Shown here piece by piece: positions 1 to 10,252 of a stretch of DNA of 62,000 nucleotides (position 1 is its first letter; each line of letters opens with the position of its first letter). Origin of the DNA: Cryptomeria japonica (taxonomy: Eukaryota > Streptophyta > Pinopsida > Cupressales > Cupressaceae); contig NC_081412.1 of assembly GCF_030272615.1 (NCBI RefSeq), positions 341,249,370 through 341,311,369 of the forward strand, written 5' to 3'. The notes beneath the pieces are model-generated. The model was not told the origin of the DNA and did not search any database. It was given only the letters and a program-made list of their open reading frames with translations. The translations under genes were made by a program, and so were the position numbers.

Positions 1-15
1 TCAATGAGAGAAACC

Positions 16-2001
16 TGAAATGTCCCCCGTAGTTTTTTTTTTGATTTTTTTAACACAACAAGATCCACCTGTTAAGGTTAGGATAATCAAAAACTTGCAC
101 TGAAAGGAAATTGTGAAAGTAAAGCAATCACTCAACCACTTGTTCAACGGGAGGATTGAATTAAGCAAATGTTAGTCACTCAACCACTTTTCAGCGGGAG
201 GACTAGGAATAGCAAAACTATCACTCAACCACTTATTACATGTTTTACAATATAAAATAGAGATAGGTGGCATAGCCAGCCTCTCTAACCAAACTATCAC
301 TCAACTACTTATTTAGCGGGAGGACCAGAGTACAATATGAAATAGAGATAGGCAGCGAAGCCAGCCTCTTCCACTTATATAGTGGGTATTACAAAGCACT
401 GAAATTAAACAACAGACTTGGTGGTATAACCAGCTATGTCCACTTGCACAGTGGGGAAAGTTAGCTTCTTGAAAAGAGAACCAAATATTGTTTTGTACTT
501 CTAAACAAATTATTACATAAGCTAATTGTGCAAGGAAGAGAAAACTAAGATCAGAAATGCAATGCCAAGTTACCAACCCTGAAGAAAGTAGAAGGAACTT
601 CGATTTTTTAGGAAAATCAAACACACAAGGAATATCAAAGTGATCACAACACCCTCAAAACACCTCCAAAAGAGCTGCAGTAAATTACAAATGAAGCACA
701 AGAGCTAGGCGGCCAAGGAAGGGCAAGGAGACATGCCATCAAAGGAAGCTCAGCAAGGGCACACACACCAAAACAGCAAATCGAACTAGGGCAAACAGCT
801 ATAATTTGATCTGGAATAAGAATTCAACCACTCCACCAAAAACACCAAAGTATGAGCAAATGTACGCCAAGAGAATACGCAACTTTTGAATCCATACCCA
901 CAAAAAGCGAATGGAAACTCCAACCAGAATGAGCAAAAATGTAGATCAGCTGTAGGTTTTCTTCACCAAATTATCACACCAAACCTCTTTGAATTCATTG
1001 GTAATCTCTGAATGAGATCACTTTGACAGCTAGGAGTTATCTCTCAAACTCGAAATTGTAGTTGAGCTAGGAGCGCACGCAACCCCGAAGCCAGGTTTCT
1101 GAAAGCAATTCGGCAGCACTTCGTTATCAAATTCTAGCATAACCAAATAAAGGAGAGGAGGGTCTTATTTATACACTAGAAACCTAGAATTTCAAATTTG
1201 CTTTCCCTCCAACTTGGGTGCCACTTTTGGGTAAAAGATGAGACTTTAATAAATTACCATTTTCCTCCTCATATTGGCATAAAAAATAGAGTTACTTTTC
1301 CAAGCCAAGCTTGGACACCAAAAGCAATATTATTTTTCATTTTTCAACCAAGTAATGAAATAGTCGCCCAACAGCCTTATGAAAAATAATCAATTCATAA
1401 CCTTAGTCATCAATATATTGAACTGAATTGCCAGGAGGAGAGGGACTCTAGACTGCCATAAATAGGATTACTAAAAATAGTGTTGACAAAATTAACATAC
1501 TGCTTAAAATAGTAAGTAATCTCAAACTTCATTAGAACACCTCCTGAGCAGTCACCCTGACTTACTAAAAATAGCATACTGCTAAAAATAGTAAGTGTGT
1601 CCAAGTGCATTTTAACTACATTTTGAGCAGTCGTCGCAACTTACTAAAAATAGCAAGTCAAGAAAAGTTCTTAGATCCAGTTGCATGTCACACCATCGCG
1701 TAGCTCTCTGAAAACCCAGAAAAACTGAAAAAAATAAGTTGTCTTCGCCCCTACTTACTAAAAATAGTAAGTTTATCAAACTCCACTGATTGCTACACAT
1801 GTACCATCATTGCGAAGCTTTCTGAAAACCCAGAGGGAATCCGGAATTAAAATTGTAAAACTCCAACATGCAAGCCACCAAAATTGCCAAAACATCCTCC
1901 TAGAAAATAGGAAATCCTAATTCTGCCTTTGACTGACCAACGGGTCTCGAGATTGGCCAATAGTCCCCAAAACAAACTAGAATGGAAAAGGGGACATTAG
2001 A
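16..2001 (-). mobile_element. Solo LTR of family A, TSD AAACC
   Basis: On the minus strand it starts TCTAATGTCCCC (family consensus TGTAATGTCCCC, second base mutated) at 2001 and ends in CA at 16. It is flanked by AAACC at 11-15 and 2002-2006. The sequence is homologous over its length to the two LTRs of element A (38159-40370 and 51311-53361). No internal region lies between the duplications, so this is a solo LTR. Minus-strand TATA box TATAAATA at 1173-1166; TAGTAAGT palindromes at about 1560-1775; CCACT/AGTGG hairpins at 371-385 and 440-454. It sits inside the B1 antisense ORF. Confidence 0.9.
1166..1173 (-). promoter_or_regulatory. TATA box of the family-A solo LTR
   Basis: TATAAATA on the minus strand, at the position equivalent to the TATAAATA of the two element-A LTRs (39113 and 52103). 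The conservation supports it as the U3/R promoter. Confidence 0.55.
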
Positions 2002-2242
2002 AAACCACTTGAGTAGGAGCGATCTCATTCTGGTATTTATCATATTTGTATTTCATCTTCTTGTTGGAAGGAGATGCTGGCTCTTCTATCATTGAACAGG
2101 AATCTGCAACATTGTGATGAAAACTCAAAAGAGTGAGAACATATTCAGCAGCTATTGGGGATTCCATGATGCTAAAACATGGAAAACCACTGCTCACACC
2201 TAAACTTGCTTGAGCATTTAGCATGAAAAAGGAACGGGTCAA
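2002..2242 (-). pseudogene. 5' fragment of the B-family antisense ORF
   Basis: The minus strand encodes a peptide ending KYDKYQNEIAPTQVV, nearly the same as the start of the antisense reading frame in copy B2 (MYDKYQNEIAPTQVV near 55481). The frame is cut at 2002 by the family-A solo LTR and would continue into bases 15-1 and off the window. Function is not known; its relative in element C is a 1091-codon ORF. The orientation is opposite to the LTR that contains it. Confidence 0.6.
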
Positions 2243-4160
2243 CCAAAAGATGCTTTATGGATAAGTTTTGGACAGCGACAAGGGTGGAATTCGGATCTTG
2301 GACGGTCGACTGCAAGTGAAATGGAAGCAAGGAAACCTTCAACTTGCACTTGTAATCAGGTCTTGAAAACCCGAATGCAAGTGTGGTATTCCTTGGTAAA
2401 GAATATTAATGAAGACATGAAGACTTGCAATCGGGTCTCCAACACTCGAATGCAAGTGGATAGTATGCAATGTAGCTTTATAGATAAACTTTGAGGATGG
2501 ATAAGCATGTCTGCAAGTGGAATGGGCTTACAATGTGCAAAGGGGAAAGCAAAATTTGTGAACAAGAGTCAAAACTCTTACTTGCAATCGGGTCTCCAAG
2601 ACCTGAATGCAAGTGCACAAAGCATAATGGGGAAGAACTTAATGTCTTGCACTTGTAATCGGGTTTATAAGACCCGATTGCAAGTATGTATTGCTTGCAA
2701 ATGAATGGGAAAAGTCTTCTTTTATTGCCTTTGAAATCAGAACTTGGAAATTTGGTAGCAAGTAGCCAATTCTTGAATATTTGAAACTACTCATAAACTC
2801 ATGGTATTAAAAGACTTTCAATCGGGCCTTGAAAACCCTAATGCAAGTGATATTTTGTAATTGCAAAGGGGAAGATTATAAACTCGCATCCATACTTCGG
2901 AAACCCGATTGCATCTTTTAGGCAAAATGAGGGGAAATATGAACTTGCAACCATGTGCTAAGGGATCCGAATTGAGTTATACATGCTACACATAAGCTTG
3001 CATTCAGGTCTCTAGGACCCGACTGCAAGTGAGAAAGCTTGCAAATACGAAAGAGTCTGTGAAACACATGATGATGGCAATGATCTTAGCAAAAAAGTTT
3101 GCAATCGGGTCTTGAGGACCCGATTGCATAGGCGTATGCAACAAAGGAAATAATACGTGGTTTATATGCAAGCGACAACAAGGAGAAATGCGGGCTTGCA
3201 ATGGCAAAGTAATGTGGTAGTGGACTGCACGATGAGGTGAACATCTTGGTTGCAAAAAGCAATACCGTGATAAGGGAAGATTCATGATTATCAAGAATGT
3301 CACAAAGGTTAATACTTGTCATGGAAAATGCCTTCAACCTTCCAAAAACTCATATTTGAAAGAATATCTACAAATGAAATGACAAAACCTAGAAGAAAAA
3401 CAAAAAAGAAAGGAAAAACACACTTATCTCAAGAGGCGCAAACCGTAAGAAGATGAAAATGCGATCCACTTAGATCTCACATAGCCCCAAGGGGAAAGAG
3501 AAAATGATCTCAAGGCCCCCAAATAGCAAGCTCAAATAGACAATGAAGAGGAACACTCCTAATACACCTCAATATCTCAGAGACAATCCCGAAGAAAAAT
3601 GCAAGACATGAACTGCCAAGTAAGGGAAGAAATTTCCAAAGCAAATTGGGTTATAAGCAACCCGATGCAAGTTGAGAATATTTCACTTGGTCTTTTCAAT
3701 CAAAATGAACTTTTAGTCGGGTTATAGACACCCGATTACAAGTGCATCTAACTCATTTAAAAAAAAAACTAAACAAGCTTCACTTGCAATCGAGTATGTA
3801 TAGCTCGACTACAAGTAATTTAGTTTTGGCTTTTAATTAAAAAAAAGTGACTTAACTTGTAATCGGGTCTTAGAGACCCGACTACAAGTAATAGACCAAC
3901 ACTTGCATTTACTTCTAAAAAACTCTCTTAACTTGCGATAAGACACTAGAAACCCAATTTTGAACAAAGAGGGGCAAAAAAAACATGACCAAAAATGACA
4001 AAAACCTTTACAAGGATGATAAAAAATCTCATGAAAGATCAAACACTAATCAAGGGGCCCTTTGACCATGAAAGATACGCCTTAGAGAAATAATAATATG
4101 AATTCTTAAGGAAAAATTCATAGGGGTTGCCCCATTTTTGTAATTCAAAAATGAGGACAA
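2002..4160 (+). repeat. Right part of B-family giant LTR (copy B1), running off the left window edge
   Basis: With bases 1-15, this is the right part of a giant LTR also present as copy B2 (35852-57067). The junction reads through the same sequence as B2 near 55430-55470, so the solo LTR at 16-2001 is a later insertion. From about 2280 to 3900 it holds many imperfect palindromes of the type ACTTGCAATCGGGTCT ... AGACCCGATTGCAAGT, for example centred near 2441, 2597, 2666, 3114 and 3870. The right end reads CCAAAAATGAGGACAA-like and is followed by a tRNA primer site, so the LTR is on the plus strand. The left end lies outside the window. Confidence 0.75.
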
Positions 4161-4178
4161 TAGTATCAGAGCCAAGTT
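4161..4178 (+). other. Primer-binding site (initiator tRNA-Met) after the B1 LTR
   Basis: TAGTATCAGAGCCAAGTT directly follows the right end of the B1 giant LTR. It matches the complement of the plant initiator tRNA-Met 3' end (TGGTATCAGAGCCAGGTT) at all but two positions. This shows that the B-family unit is an LTR in plus orientation, with internal retroelement sequence starting here, and that its long ORF is antisense. Confidence 0.7.
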
Positions 4179-5464
4179 AGGCTATACTAATCATTTTTGT
4201 GGGTTATACTAGAAGCTTTGTAGAACTTGACAAGGATCCTCTTACACTCAATCAACACGTGTAAGTCCATTTTTGCAATACTTTGGTGTGTCTTTTCCAT
4301 TATTTTAAAAATCATTAGTTTTTCCTCTTTTTCAATTTTTAATAGTGTACAGTGATTTATAATCTCATTTAGTACTCAATTTCCTTGGCTAAAACCATAT
4401 GCATGGTTGATAATTTTTTTAGCCTATTTTGATTGTATTAATCATTTTTATGCATTAGGATACTAGTAGCTATAGTCATGAAATTTTTCTTTACACTTGC
4501 CAATTGAATTTTCTTGAATGATTCTAAGAATTTTTTATCAAGCATTTGAGATGCTTGCACTATACATTTTAGAAAGATATCAATTTATACTCTAGGAGGA
4601 TAGCATTTGAGATGTTTTAATTTTTTATGATTTATGCTCAAACTATTTTCTTATTATTTATATTTACATTATAAGATTCAACCAAATTGATCCATCCTTA
4701 TATTTATATACAAAATAGCTAAAAATATTTCTCAAACATAACTATAGAAAGAAAAAAATTCAGATGCTTTGTTCTGAAAGTAATGAATCTAAACAACAAA
4801 ACAAATGTAAACTTCAACATTTAATATATATAAAAGATCCTTATTGTTGTTTTCCTTTACTTGATAATCAACTATGTGGTAAAGAGAACTCACATTTTAA
4901 GTCTCTTTATGGCACTCACATCCCTATGCTACATAAAGGAATGTGTCTCTTCATGATTACATGTGTCTTTTGAAACCATTCCTTTGGATAGACTCTTTAT
5001 CAAATCATATTGATAGGGAAGGTGCCCTCAACATCCTAATTTATAACACAAAAAAATGTTCGTGTATTGGCATGCACTTCAATTATAAAGAGAATAATTT
5101 GTAATGTAGCCCAATTGGCAGGTCATACAATTGACCTGTCATCTAACCGTTTGAGGTCATGCAATTTCTTGAAGTCTATGTAAACAAATTTACCATTATT
5201 TGCTCATTTATAAGTTTAGACTCTAAATGACATCATACGATATTTGGTAAGCGATGGGTAGCCTAACATAAGATGTTTGGCTTGGATGCCATCTACCATA
5301 GACACCCATTTGTATTTTTGAGCCCCTCCCAAAAATTGAATGCTTCTATCAGATTATCATGGCATGGGTCTTGCAAGATTCGTTGCACCATAACAGCCAT
5401 TACCAATTGAGTAATAACACTATCAATTGATGGTTTCTTGGGTTGAAATTGAAGGGTTTGGGTG
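4179..5464. other. AT-rich sequence after the B1 primer site, no recognisable gene
   Basis: By position this is the leader or internal region of the B1 retroelement. I find no gag, protease, integrase or RT motif on either strand; the short open frames (such as 4764-4973) have no recognisable domain. It continues in the same unit across the copia insertion into 12202-12426. Confidence 0.4.
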
Positions 5465-5915
5465 TGTAGGATTTTGCCAAGATCAAGGGCACAATGAAAA
5501 GCATAAAAAGAGAGACAATAGAATGACAAGAACAAACTGTATTCTCATCAATATGCAAATGATCAACTGGATTCACCAATACAATGAATATAGGCTTTCT
5601 TATATAGGCAAGGCCATATGGATGTACGAGCACACAATTATGACATGTGGCTCAATGAGAAACAAAGGTAGGTAAGAAATACTAGGGGTAGGTAGGAGAA
5701 ATAATATAATATTCCACAAGAGGTGGATTACCCACCGAATGTGGAGTGTAACAGCAAAATAAGACCACAAAAGGTGGAATTTCTCCTACAAGCTCTATCC
5801 CTATGTGCACACTTCCCTAAGTGTCTCAAATCCAAACTACGAAGAGATGCATTATCCTAAGTTAACTTAAGTAAAGTGTAATAATATCCAAAATGAATAT
5901 TTATTTACACCAACA
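5465..5915 (-). repeat. 3' LTR of the copia element
   Basis: A 451-bp direct repeat of 11756-12201. It has one extra 5-bp unit in the tail (AAGTAAAGTG versus AAGTG). Bounded by GGGTG on the outside and a run of eight C (polypurine tract complement) on the inside. Confidence 0.93.
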
Positions 5916-5930
5916 CCCCCCCTTAAGTGC
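5916..5930 (-). other. Polypurine tract of the copia element
   Basis: Minus-strand purine-rich run CTTAAGGGGGGGG directly against the 3' LTR boundary, the expected place for plus-strand DNA priming. Confidence 0.7.
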
Positions 5931-6184
5931 AACTTAGGGGAATGAAGACTCAAGTCAACAATGCAAGATGGGTCCCGGCTACTAGGCCATGATAGGTACC
6001 CATGTACAATATGCAAATGCAAGCAAAACAATGCAATGCAATCTCTCACAAATGGAGAAAGGGAGAAAACCCAGTGGGAAAAAACTCCCCCCCAAAAGAG
6101 AGATGAAAGTACAAAAGACTCTCAAAGAAGAAGGACAAAACCTCAAAGAGGAAAAAGTCCCCCCCATAAGAGAGGAAGGAGAAG

Positions 6185-8530
6185 TCAGCTGACCCCCCCT
6201 AAGGACACATCCCGCACCCCCAAGAGAGCTCGCAACTGCTGGAACTTACTCTCGGCGAAAGGTTTGGTGAATATGTCAGCAACCTGCTCCGCTGTAGGAC
6301 AATACTGCAAATCAATGACCTGCTCTTGAATGAGCTCTCGAATATAGTGCATATGAATCTCGATGTGTTTGGTCCGCTGGTGCTGGACCGGGTTCTTCGA
6401 TATTGCAATAGCACTCTGATTGTCGCAATGTAGAACTGTCGGCCGTAGAGTGGTGAATCCAAACTCTGTGAGAATCTGTTGGAGCCAAATGGTCTCAGTC
6501 GCTGCGTTAACAGCGCCTCGATACTCAGCCTCAGTCGAAGAGAGAGCAATAGCATGTTGCTTCTTGCTCTGCCAACAAATGGGGCCCAAACCAAGGTGAA
6601 AACTGTAACCAGAAGTAGACTTACGATCATCAAGATCGCCAGCCCAATCGGAGTCTGTGTAACCAACCAAGCGAAGTCTTGTGCCTGCTGCATAGTGCAT
6701 CCCATAGTGATGTGTACCCTGGATGTAATGAAGGATGCGTTTGGCGGCTTTCCAATGAAGCTGATGTGGTTCCTGTATGAAGCGGGAAACCATGCCAACT
6801 GCAAATGAAATATCAGGGCGAGTATGGGTCAAGTAGATGAGACTACCCACAAGCTGACGATACAAAGTGGCATCAACTGGTGGAGAAGAACACTGAGCCT
6901 CAAGCTTGACTCCTGAAAGAAAGGGAGTCGGGGCAGGCTTACAATCAGCCATATGAAAGCGTGCAAGTAGATCAAGAGCATACTTGGGCTGCGATAGTGT
7001 AATCCCGGAAGGTGACTGTGAAATCTCTATCCCGAGAAAGTAGTGCAAAAGATCCAAGTCAGTCATAGCAAATCTGTCATGCAAAGCAGATTTGACCCTG
7101 CTAATGATGGATGAAGTACTCCTTGTAATGATCAAGTCATCAACATAGAGCACAAGTATCAAGTGAGAGTCATCCTGTCGCAAAATGTAGACATTCGGAT
7201 CGGAATGACACTTGGTGAACCCTGCGGAGAGTAGAAAGGAATCCATCTTGGCGTACCAAGCCCTGGGGGCCTGCTTAAGGCCATAGAGAGATTTCCTTAG
7301 TCTGCAAACCAAGGAAGTATCCTGGATGAAACCCTGTGGCTGCTCCATATAAATCTCCTCATCAAGATCACCATGAAGAAAAGCACTCTTCACATCCATC
7401 TGATGTACAGCCCAACCATGAGTTGCAGCAATAGCAAGTGTCAAACGAATGGAGTTCTTCTTGGCTACGGGTGCAAAGGTCTCAGTATAGTCAACACTTG
7501 CAACCTGAGAGAAACCTTTCGCAACAAGCCGAGCCTTATACTTATCCACAATACCATCCGCTGCAAACTTGGTCCGATAGTTCCACTTACATCGAACCAT
7601 CTTTCTCCCCTTAGGGAGATGGACTAAATCCCATGTGTTGTTCCTCATCAAGGAACTATACTCTTCCTCCATAGCTTGGTCCCACTCAGGAACCCCTGAT
7701 GCTTCCCTAAATGTTTGTGGATCGGAAGCAGTAGCAATGAATGCATGTAGAAGATCCTGATGTTGTGATCGAGTTCTCCGTGTATCTGAAGGATCCCCAA
7801 CAAGACAATCCGTGGACTCAAGTGTCTGTCGAGCCCAACGAGGTCGAGGTGGAGGTGGAGAATGAGGCTCAACTGCAAGTGGACCCTGCGGAGGTGTAAC
7901 CTTGCGAGTCGGAGTTGAAGGAGTCTCATCATCTGAATCACTAACATCACTATCCACAATGGAGGAAGGTGGAGGAGGTAGAGAGGCTAAGCTAGGAGAG
8001 CTTTCCTCAAAGTGAACACTCCTCTCAATGAACACCTCATGTGTCTCAGGATCCATCAATCTGTATGCCTTAACACCCTCAGGATATCCAACAAATATGC
8101 AAGGCCGACTCTGAGGTTCCAATGTCTTGCATTTTTGCGGAGGTATGCGAGCCCATGCTGGACACCCAAAGACTCTGAAATGTCTCACAATCGGTTTCCT
8201 ACCAGCCCAAGCTTCAAATTGAGTAATACCTTGCAAAGCTTTGTGAGGAACCCGATTCGGGATGTGTGTGGCACAATTGATAGCCTCTGCCCAAAAGGCG
8301 GGATCAAGAGAACGTGCATGTATCATAAAGCTAGCCATTTCTTTGAGAGTTCTATTCTTGCGTTTTGCAACCCCGTTCTGCTGTGGAGTGTATGCGACAG
8401 AATGCTGAAGATCAATCCCCTCAAATGTACAGAAATCCTCAAGTCTTTTGTTCACATATTCCCTTCCATTATCTGTGCGAAGAATCTTGACCACTTTCCC
8501 TGATTGCTTCTCCACACGAGTCTTGAAGTC
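6185..8530 (-). CDS. Copia polyprotein, second part: integrase (rest), reverse transcriptase, RNase H
   Basis: This continues the frame of 8531-10252 after one in-frame TAG (8533-8531). In order it has the integrase core (TDNGREYV near the start, then HSVAYTPQQNGVAKRKNRT), the C-terminal integrase segment FVGYPEGVKAYRLMDPE, an acidic and proline-rich linker, RT with KARLVAKGF, QMDVKSAFLHGDL, SLYGLKQAPRAWY and the catalytic YVDD (about 7150-7137), and RNase H with YTDSDWAGD, SSTEAEYRG and QRTKHIEI. No further frame break is visible to the natural stop near 6185. Motif completeness suggests a recently active polyprotein broken by one nonsense codon. An alternative is translational readthrough of the TAG, for which I see no evidence. 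Confidence 0.93.
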   Translation of the reverse strand, partial: DFKTRVEKQSGKVVKILRTDNGREYVNKRLEDFCTFEGIDLQHSVAYTPQQNGVAKRKNRTLKEMASFMIHARSLDPAFWAEAINCATHIPNRVPHKALQGITQFEAWAGRKPIVRHFRVFGCPAWARIPPQKCKTLEPQSRPCIFVGYPEGVKAYRLMDPETHEVFIERSVHFEESSPSLASLPPPPSSIVDSDVSDSDDETPSTPTRKVTPPQGPLAVEPHSPPPPRPRWARQTLESTDCLVGDPSDTRRTRSQHQDLLHAFIATASDPQTFREASGVPEWDQAMEEEYSSLMRNNTWDLVHLPKGRKMVRCKWNYRTKFAADGIVDKYKARLVAKGFSQVASVDYTETFAPVAKKNSIRLTLAIAATHGWAVHQMDVKSAFLHGDLDEEIYMEQPQGFIQDTSLVCRLRKSLYGLKQAPRAWYAKMDSFLLSAGFTKCHSDPNVYILRQDDSHLILVLYVDDLIITRSTSSIISRVKSALHDRFAMTDLDLLHYFLGIEISQSPSGITLSQPKYALDLLARFHMADCKPAPTPFLSGVKLEAQCSSPPVDATLYRQLVGSLIYLTHTRPDISFAVGMVSRFIQEPHQLHWKAAKRILHYIQGTHHYGMHYAAGTRLRLVGYTDSDWAGDLDDRKSTSGYSFHLGLGPICWQSKKQHAIALSSTEAEYRGAVNAATETIWLQQILTEFGFTTLRPTVLHCDNQSAIAISKNPVQHQRTKHIEIHMHYIRELIQEQVIDLQYCPTAEQVADIFTKPFAESKFQQLRALLGVRDVSLGGVS

Positions 8531-10252
8531 CTAAAATCTGTCAAATACTTCGCTCTTATGAATAAGAAAGTAGACCCAAGTGAAGCGGGAGTAGTCATCA
8601 ATGAAGGTGAGGACATAGCGGGCCTTACTAAATGAAGGTGCTAGAAATGGACCTGCTACATCGCTGTGAACAAGTTGAAGAACTTCCAAAGCTCTCCAAG
8701 CTTTCCCCTTATCAAACTTCTCTTTGGGATGCTTGCCCATGGAACAACCTGAACATACACCCTCTGAAAAACTGATTCGAGGTAGACCTGTGACCATGTC
8801 TTTAGTGTTGAGTTGCTGAGGATAGCGGTAGTTGAGGTGACCAAATCGCTCATGCCATAGCTTACTTTTTGAATTTGAATGAGTAAGCAAGGCCCTAGAA
8901 GGTGAACTTGGCACAAAGTGGGAGAATGAATAAAGCCTTGAGTTGTCATTGACTTGTCCCACTGCTACCAAGGCATCATCATCAAGTTCCTTTACCACAA
9001 CTGAATCTGGTGTAAAATCAACCTTTTTGCCATTCCCATAGTGAGTGATTTGGTAGATAGAGAGAAGGTTGGTAGACAAGTTAGGAACATAGAGAACATT
9101 CTCAAATGTTCCATCGTCCATGTCAATTGAACCTTTCCCTTCAACCTCTACTTGAGTATCATCACCTATGTAAATGTGAGGTACCTTAGATGGCTCCAAT
9201 GAAGAAAACTGCTCCTTTGTAGAACCCATGTGATATGAGGCACCCGAGTCAAGTATCCATTGCTGTGAAGAACCTGTTGTAGCCACAAATGCTTGCCCTT
9301 TTCCCTTAGACTGTGAGGAAGAGGAAGGAGATGAATCCTTCTTTGTGTAGGCGGATGGCAAGTTGATGTTGTTTTTCTTAAGAAGATTAGTTAACTCATC
9401 AACTTGCTTTGTGTGGCATTGATGCTCATCATGACCATACTTCTGGCAATATGCACAAGTTGGTTTATCCTTCTTAGGTGGTGTCCCCTTCTTGGAAGAG
9501 GATGAAAAATTGCCTTGTGATGGAGAGGATGATTGTCCTTTTTCCTGGTGTGGCTTAGACCTGGATTGCTTCTTCTTCTTGTTGGAATCTTTGCCTTGAC
9601 TTCCTTGATTCCCTTGATTTGCCACCAAAGCCTTGGACTTTGAAGACTTGAGAAGTCCCATGTTCAACAACTTAGATTGTTCCAATATTAACATTTCTGT
9701 GAAAGCATTAAATGAAGGCATAACATAGGAACTCCCCACTGTCAAACGATGAGTTTGGAAGCTAGACACAAATGCTGCATATTCTGGTGCAAGCTTGTCC
9801 AACAAGTTGAATATCAACTGAGCATCCTTTTTGTCAATTCCACAATCCTTAAGCTTTGCTTTTAGCTCATTTGCTTTGGTGACATAATCTTGGATTGTAT
9901 CAAAATTCTTGGGATCCAAGTTGGTGAGCTCATTGTCAATCTTATAACCTCTGATTTCATCAACTTGACCATACAATTTCTGAAACATATCCCAAGCCTC
10001 TTTGATTGTTGTACACTTCTCAATGTGAAAGATGAAATCATCTGATACATACTTGCGCAAAGTTCCAAGAGCCATGCAATTCTTAGTGAGCCATTCTAAT
10101 TGAGCATTAGGATCAGCCTTAGGATCAGGTGGTGCTGCTATTGTTCCATCTATGTAATGCGTGAGACCCTTTTCCATTAATTTACTCCATACTTTAATTT
10201 TCCATGATGCATAATTATGTGGAGTTAAAGGTGGAAATTTATGAAGACTCAT
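8531..10252 (-). CDS. Copia polyprotein, first part: Gag, protease, integrase (start)
   Basis: I start at MSLHKFPPLTPHNYASWK (10252), twelve codons inside the longest open frame, because this is the usual copia Gag start. Residues about 60-180 form the UBN2-type Gag domain, followed by a lysine and serine-rich stretch. A zinc knuckle CX2CX4HX4C (CAYCQKYGHDEHQC) lies near residue 265. The aspartic protease signature WILDSGASYHM is near residue 330. The pre-integrase HHCC region (WHERFGHLNYR ... CSGCSMGK) and the first catalytic aspartate region (LVHSDVAGPF) follow. The frame ends at a TAG inside integrase, after SEVFDRF; the remaining integrase motifs follow in the same frame. Confidence 0.93.
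   Translation of the reverse strand: MSLHKFPPLTPHNYASWKIKVWSKLMEKGLTHYIDGTIAAPPDPKADPNAQLEWLTKNCMALGTLRKYVSDDFIFHIEKCTTIKEAWDMFQKLYGQVDEIRGYKIDNELTNLDPKNFDTIQDYVTKANELKAKLKDCGIDKKDAQLIFNLLDKLAPEYAAFVSSFQTHRLTVGSSYVMPSFNAFTEMLILEQSKLLNMGLLKSSKSKALVANQGNQGSQGKDSNKKKKQSRSKPHQEKGQSSSPSQGNFSSSSKKGTPPKKDKPTCAYCQKYGHDEHQCHTKQVDELTNLLKKNNINLPSAYTKKDSSPSSSSQSKGKGQAFVATTGSSQQWILDSGASYHMGSTKEQFSSLEPSKVPHIYIGDDTQVEVEGKGSIDMDDGTFENVLYVPNLSTNLLSIYQITHYGNGKKVDFTPDSVVVKELDDDALVAVGQVNDNSRLYSFSHFVPSSPSRALLTHSNSKSKLWHERFGHLNYRYPQQLNTKDMVTGLPRISFSEGVCSGCSMGKHPKEKFDKGKAWRALEVLQLVHSDVAGPFLAPSFSKARYVLTFIDDYSRFTWVYFLIHKSEVFDRF

Noticed and set aside
5293-5464. Minus-strand frame VMAVMVQRILQDPCHDNLIE as a gene fragment
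   Set aside because: Short, no recognised family, and it runs into the copia LTR; kept only as unassigned sequence.
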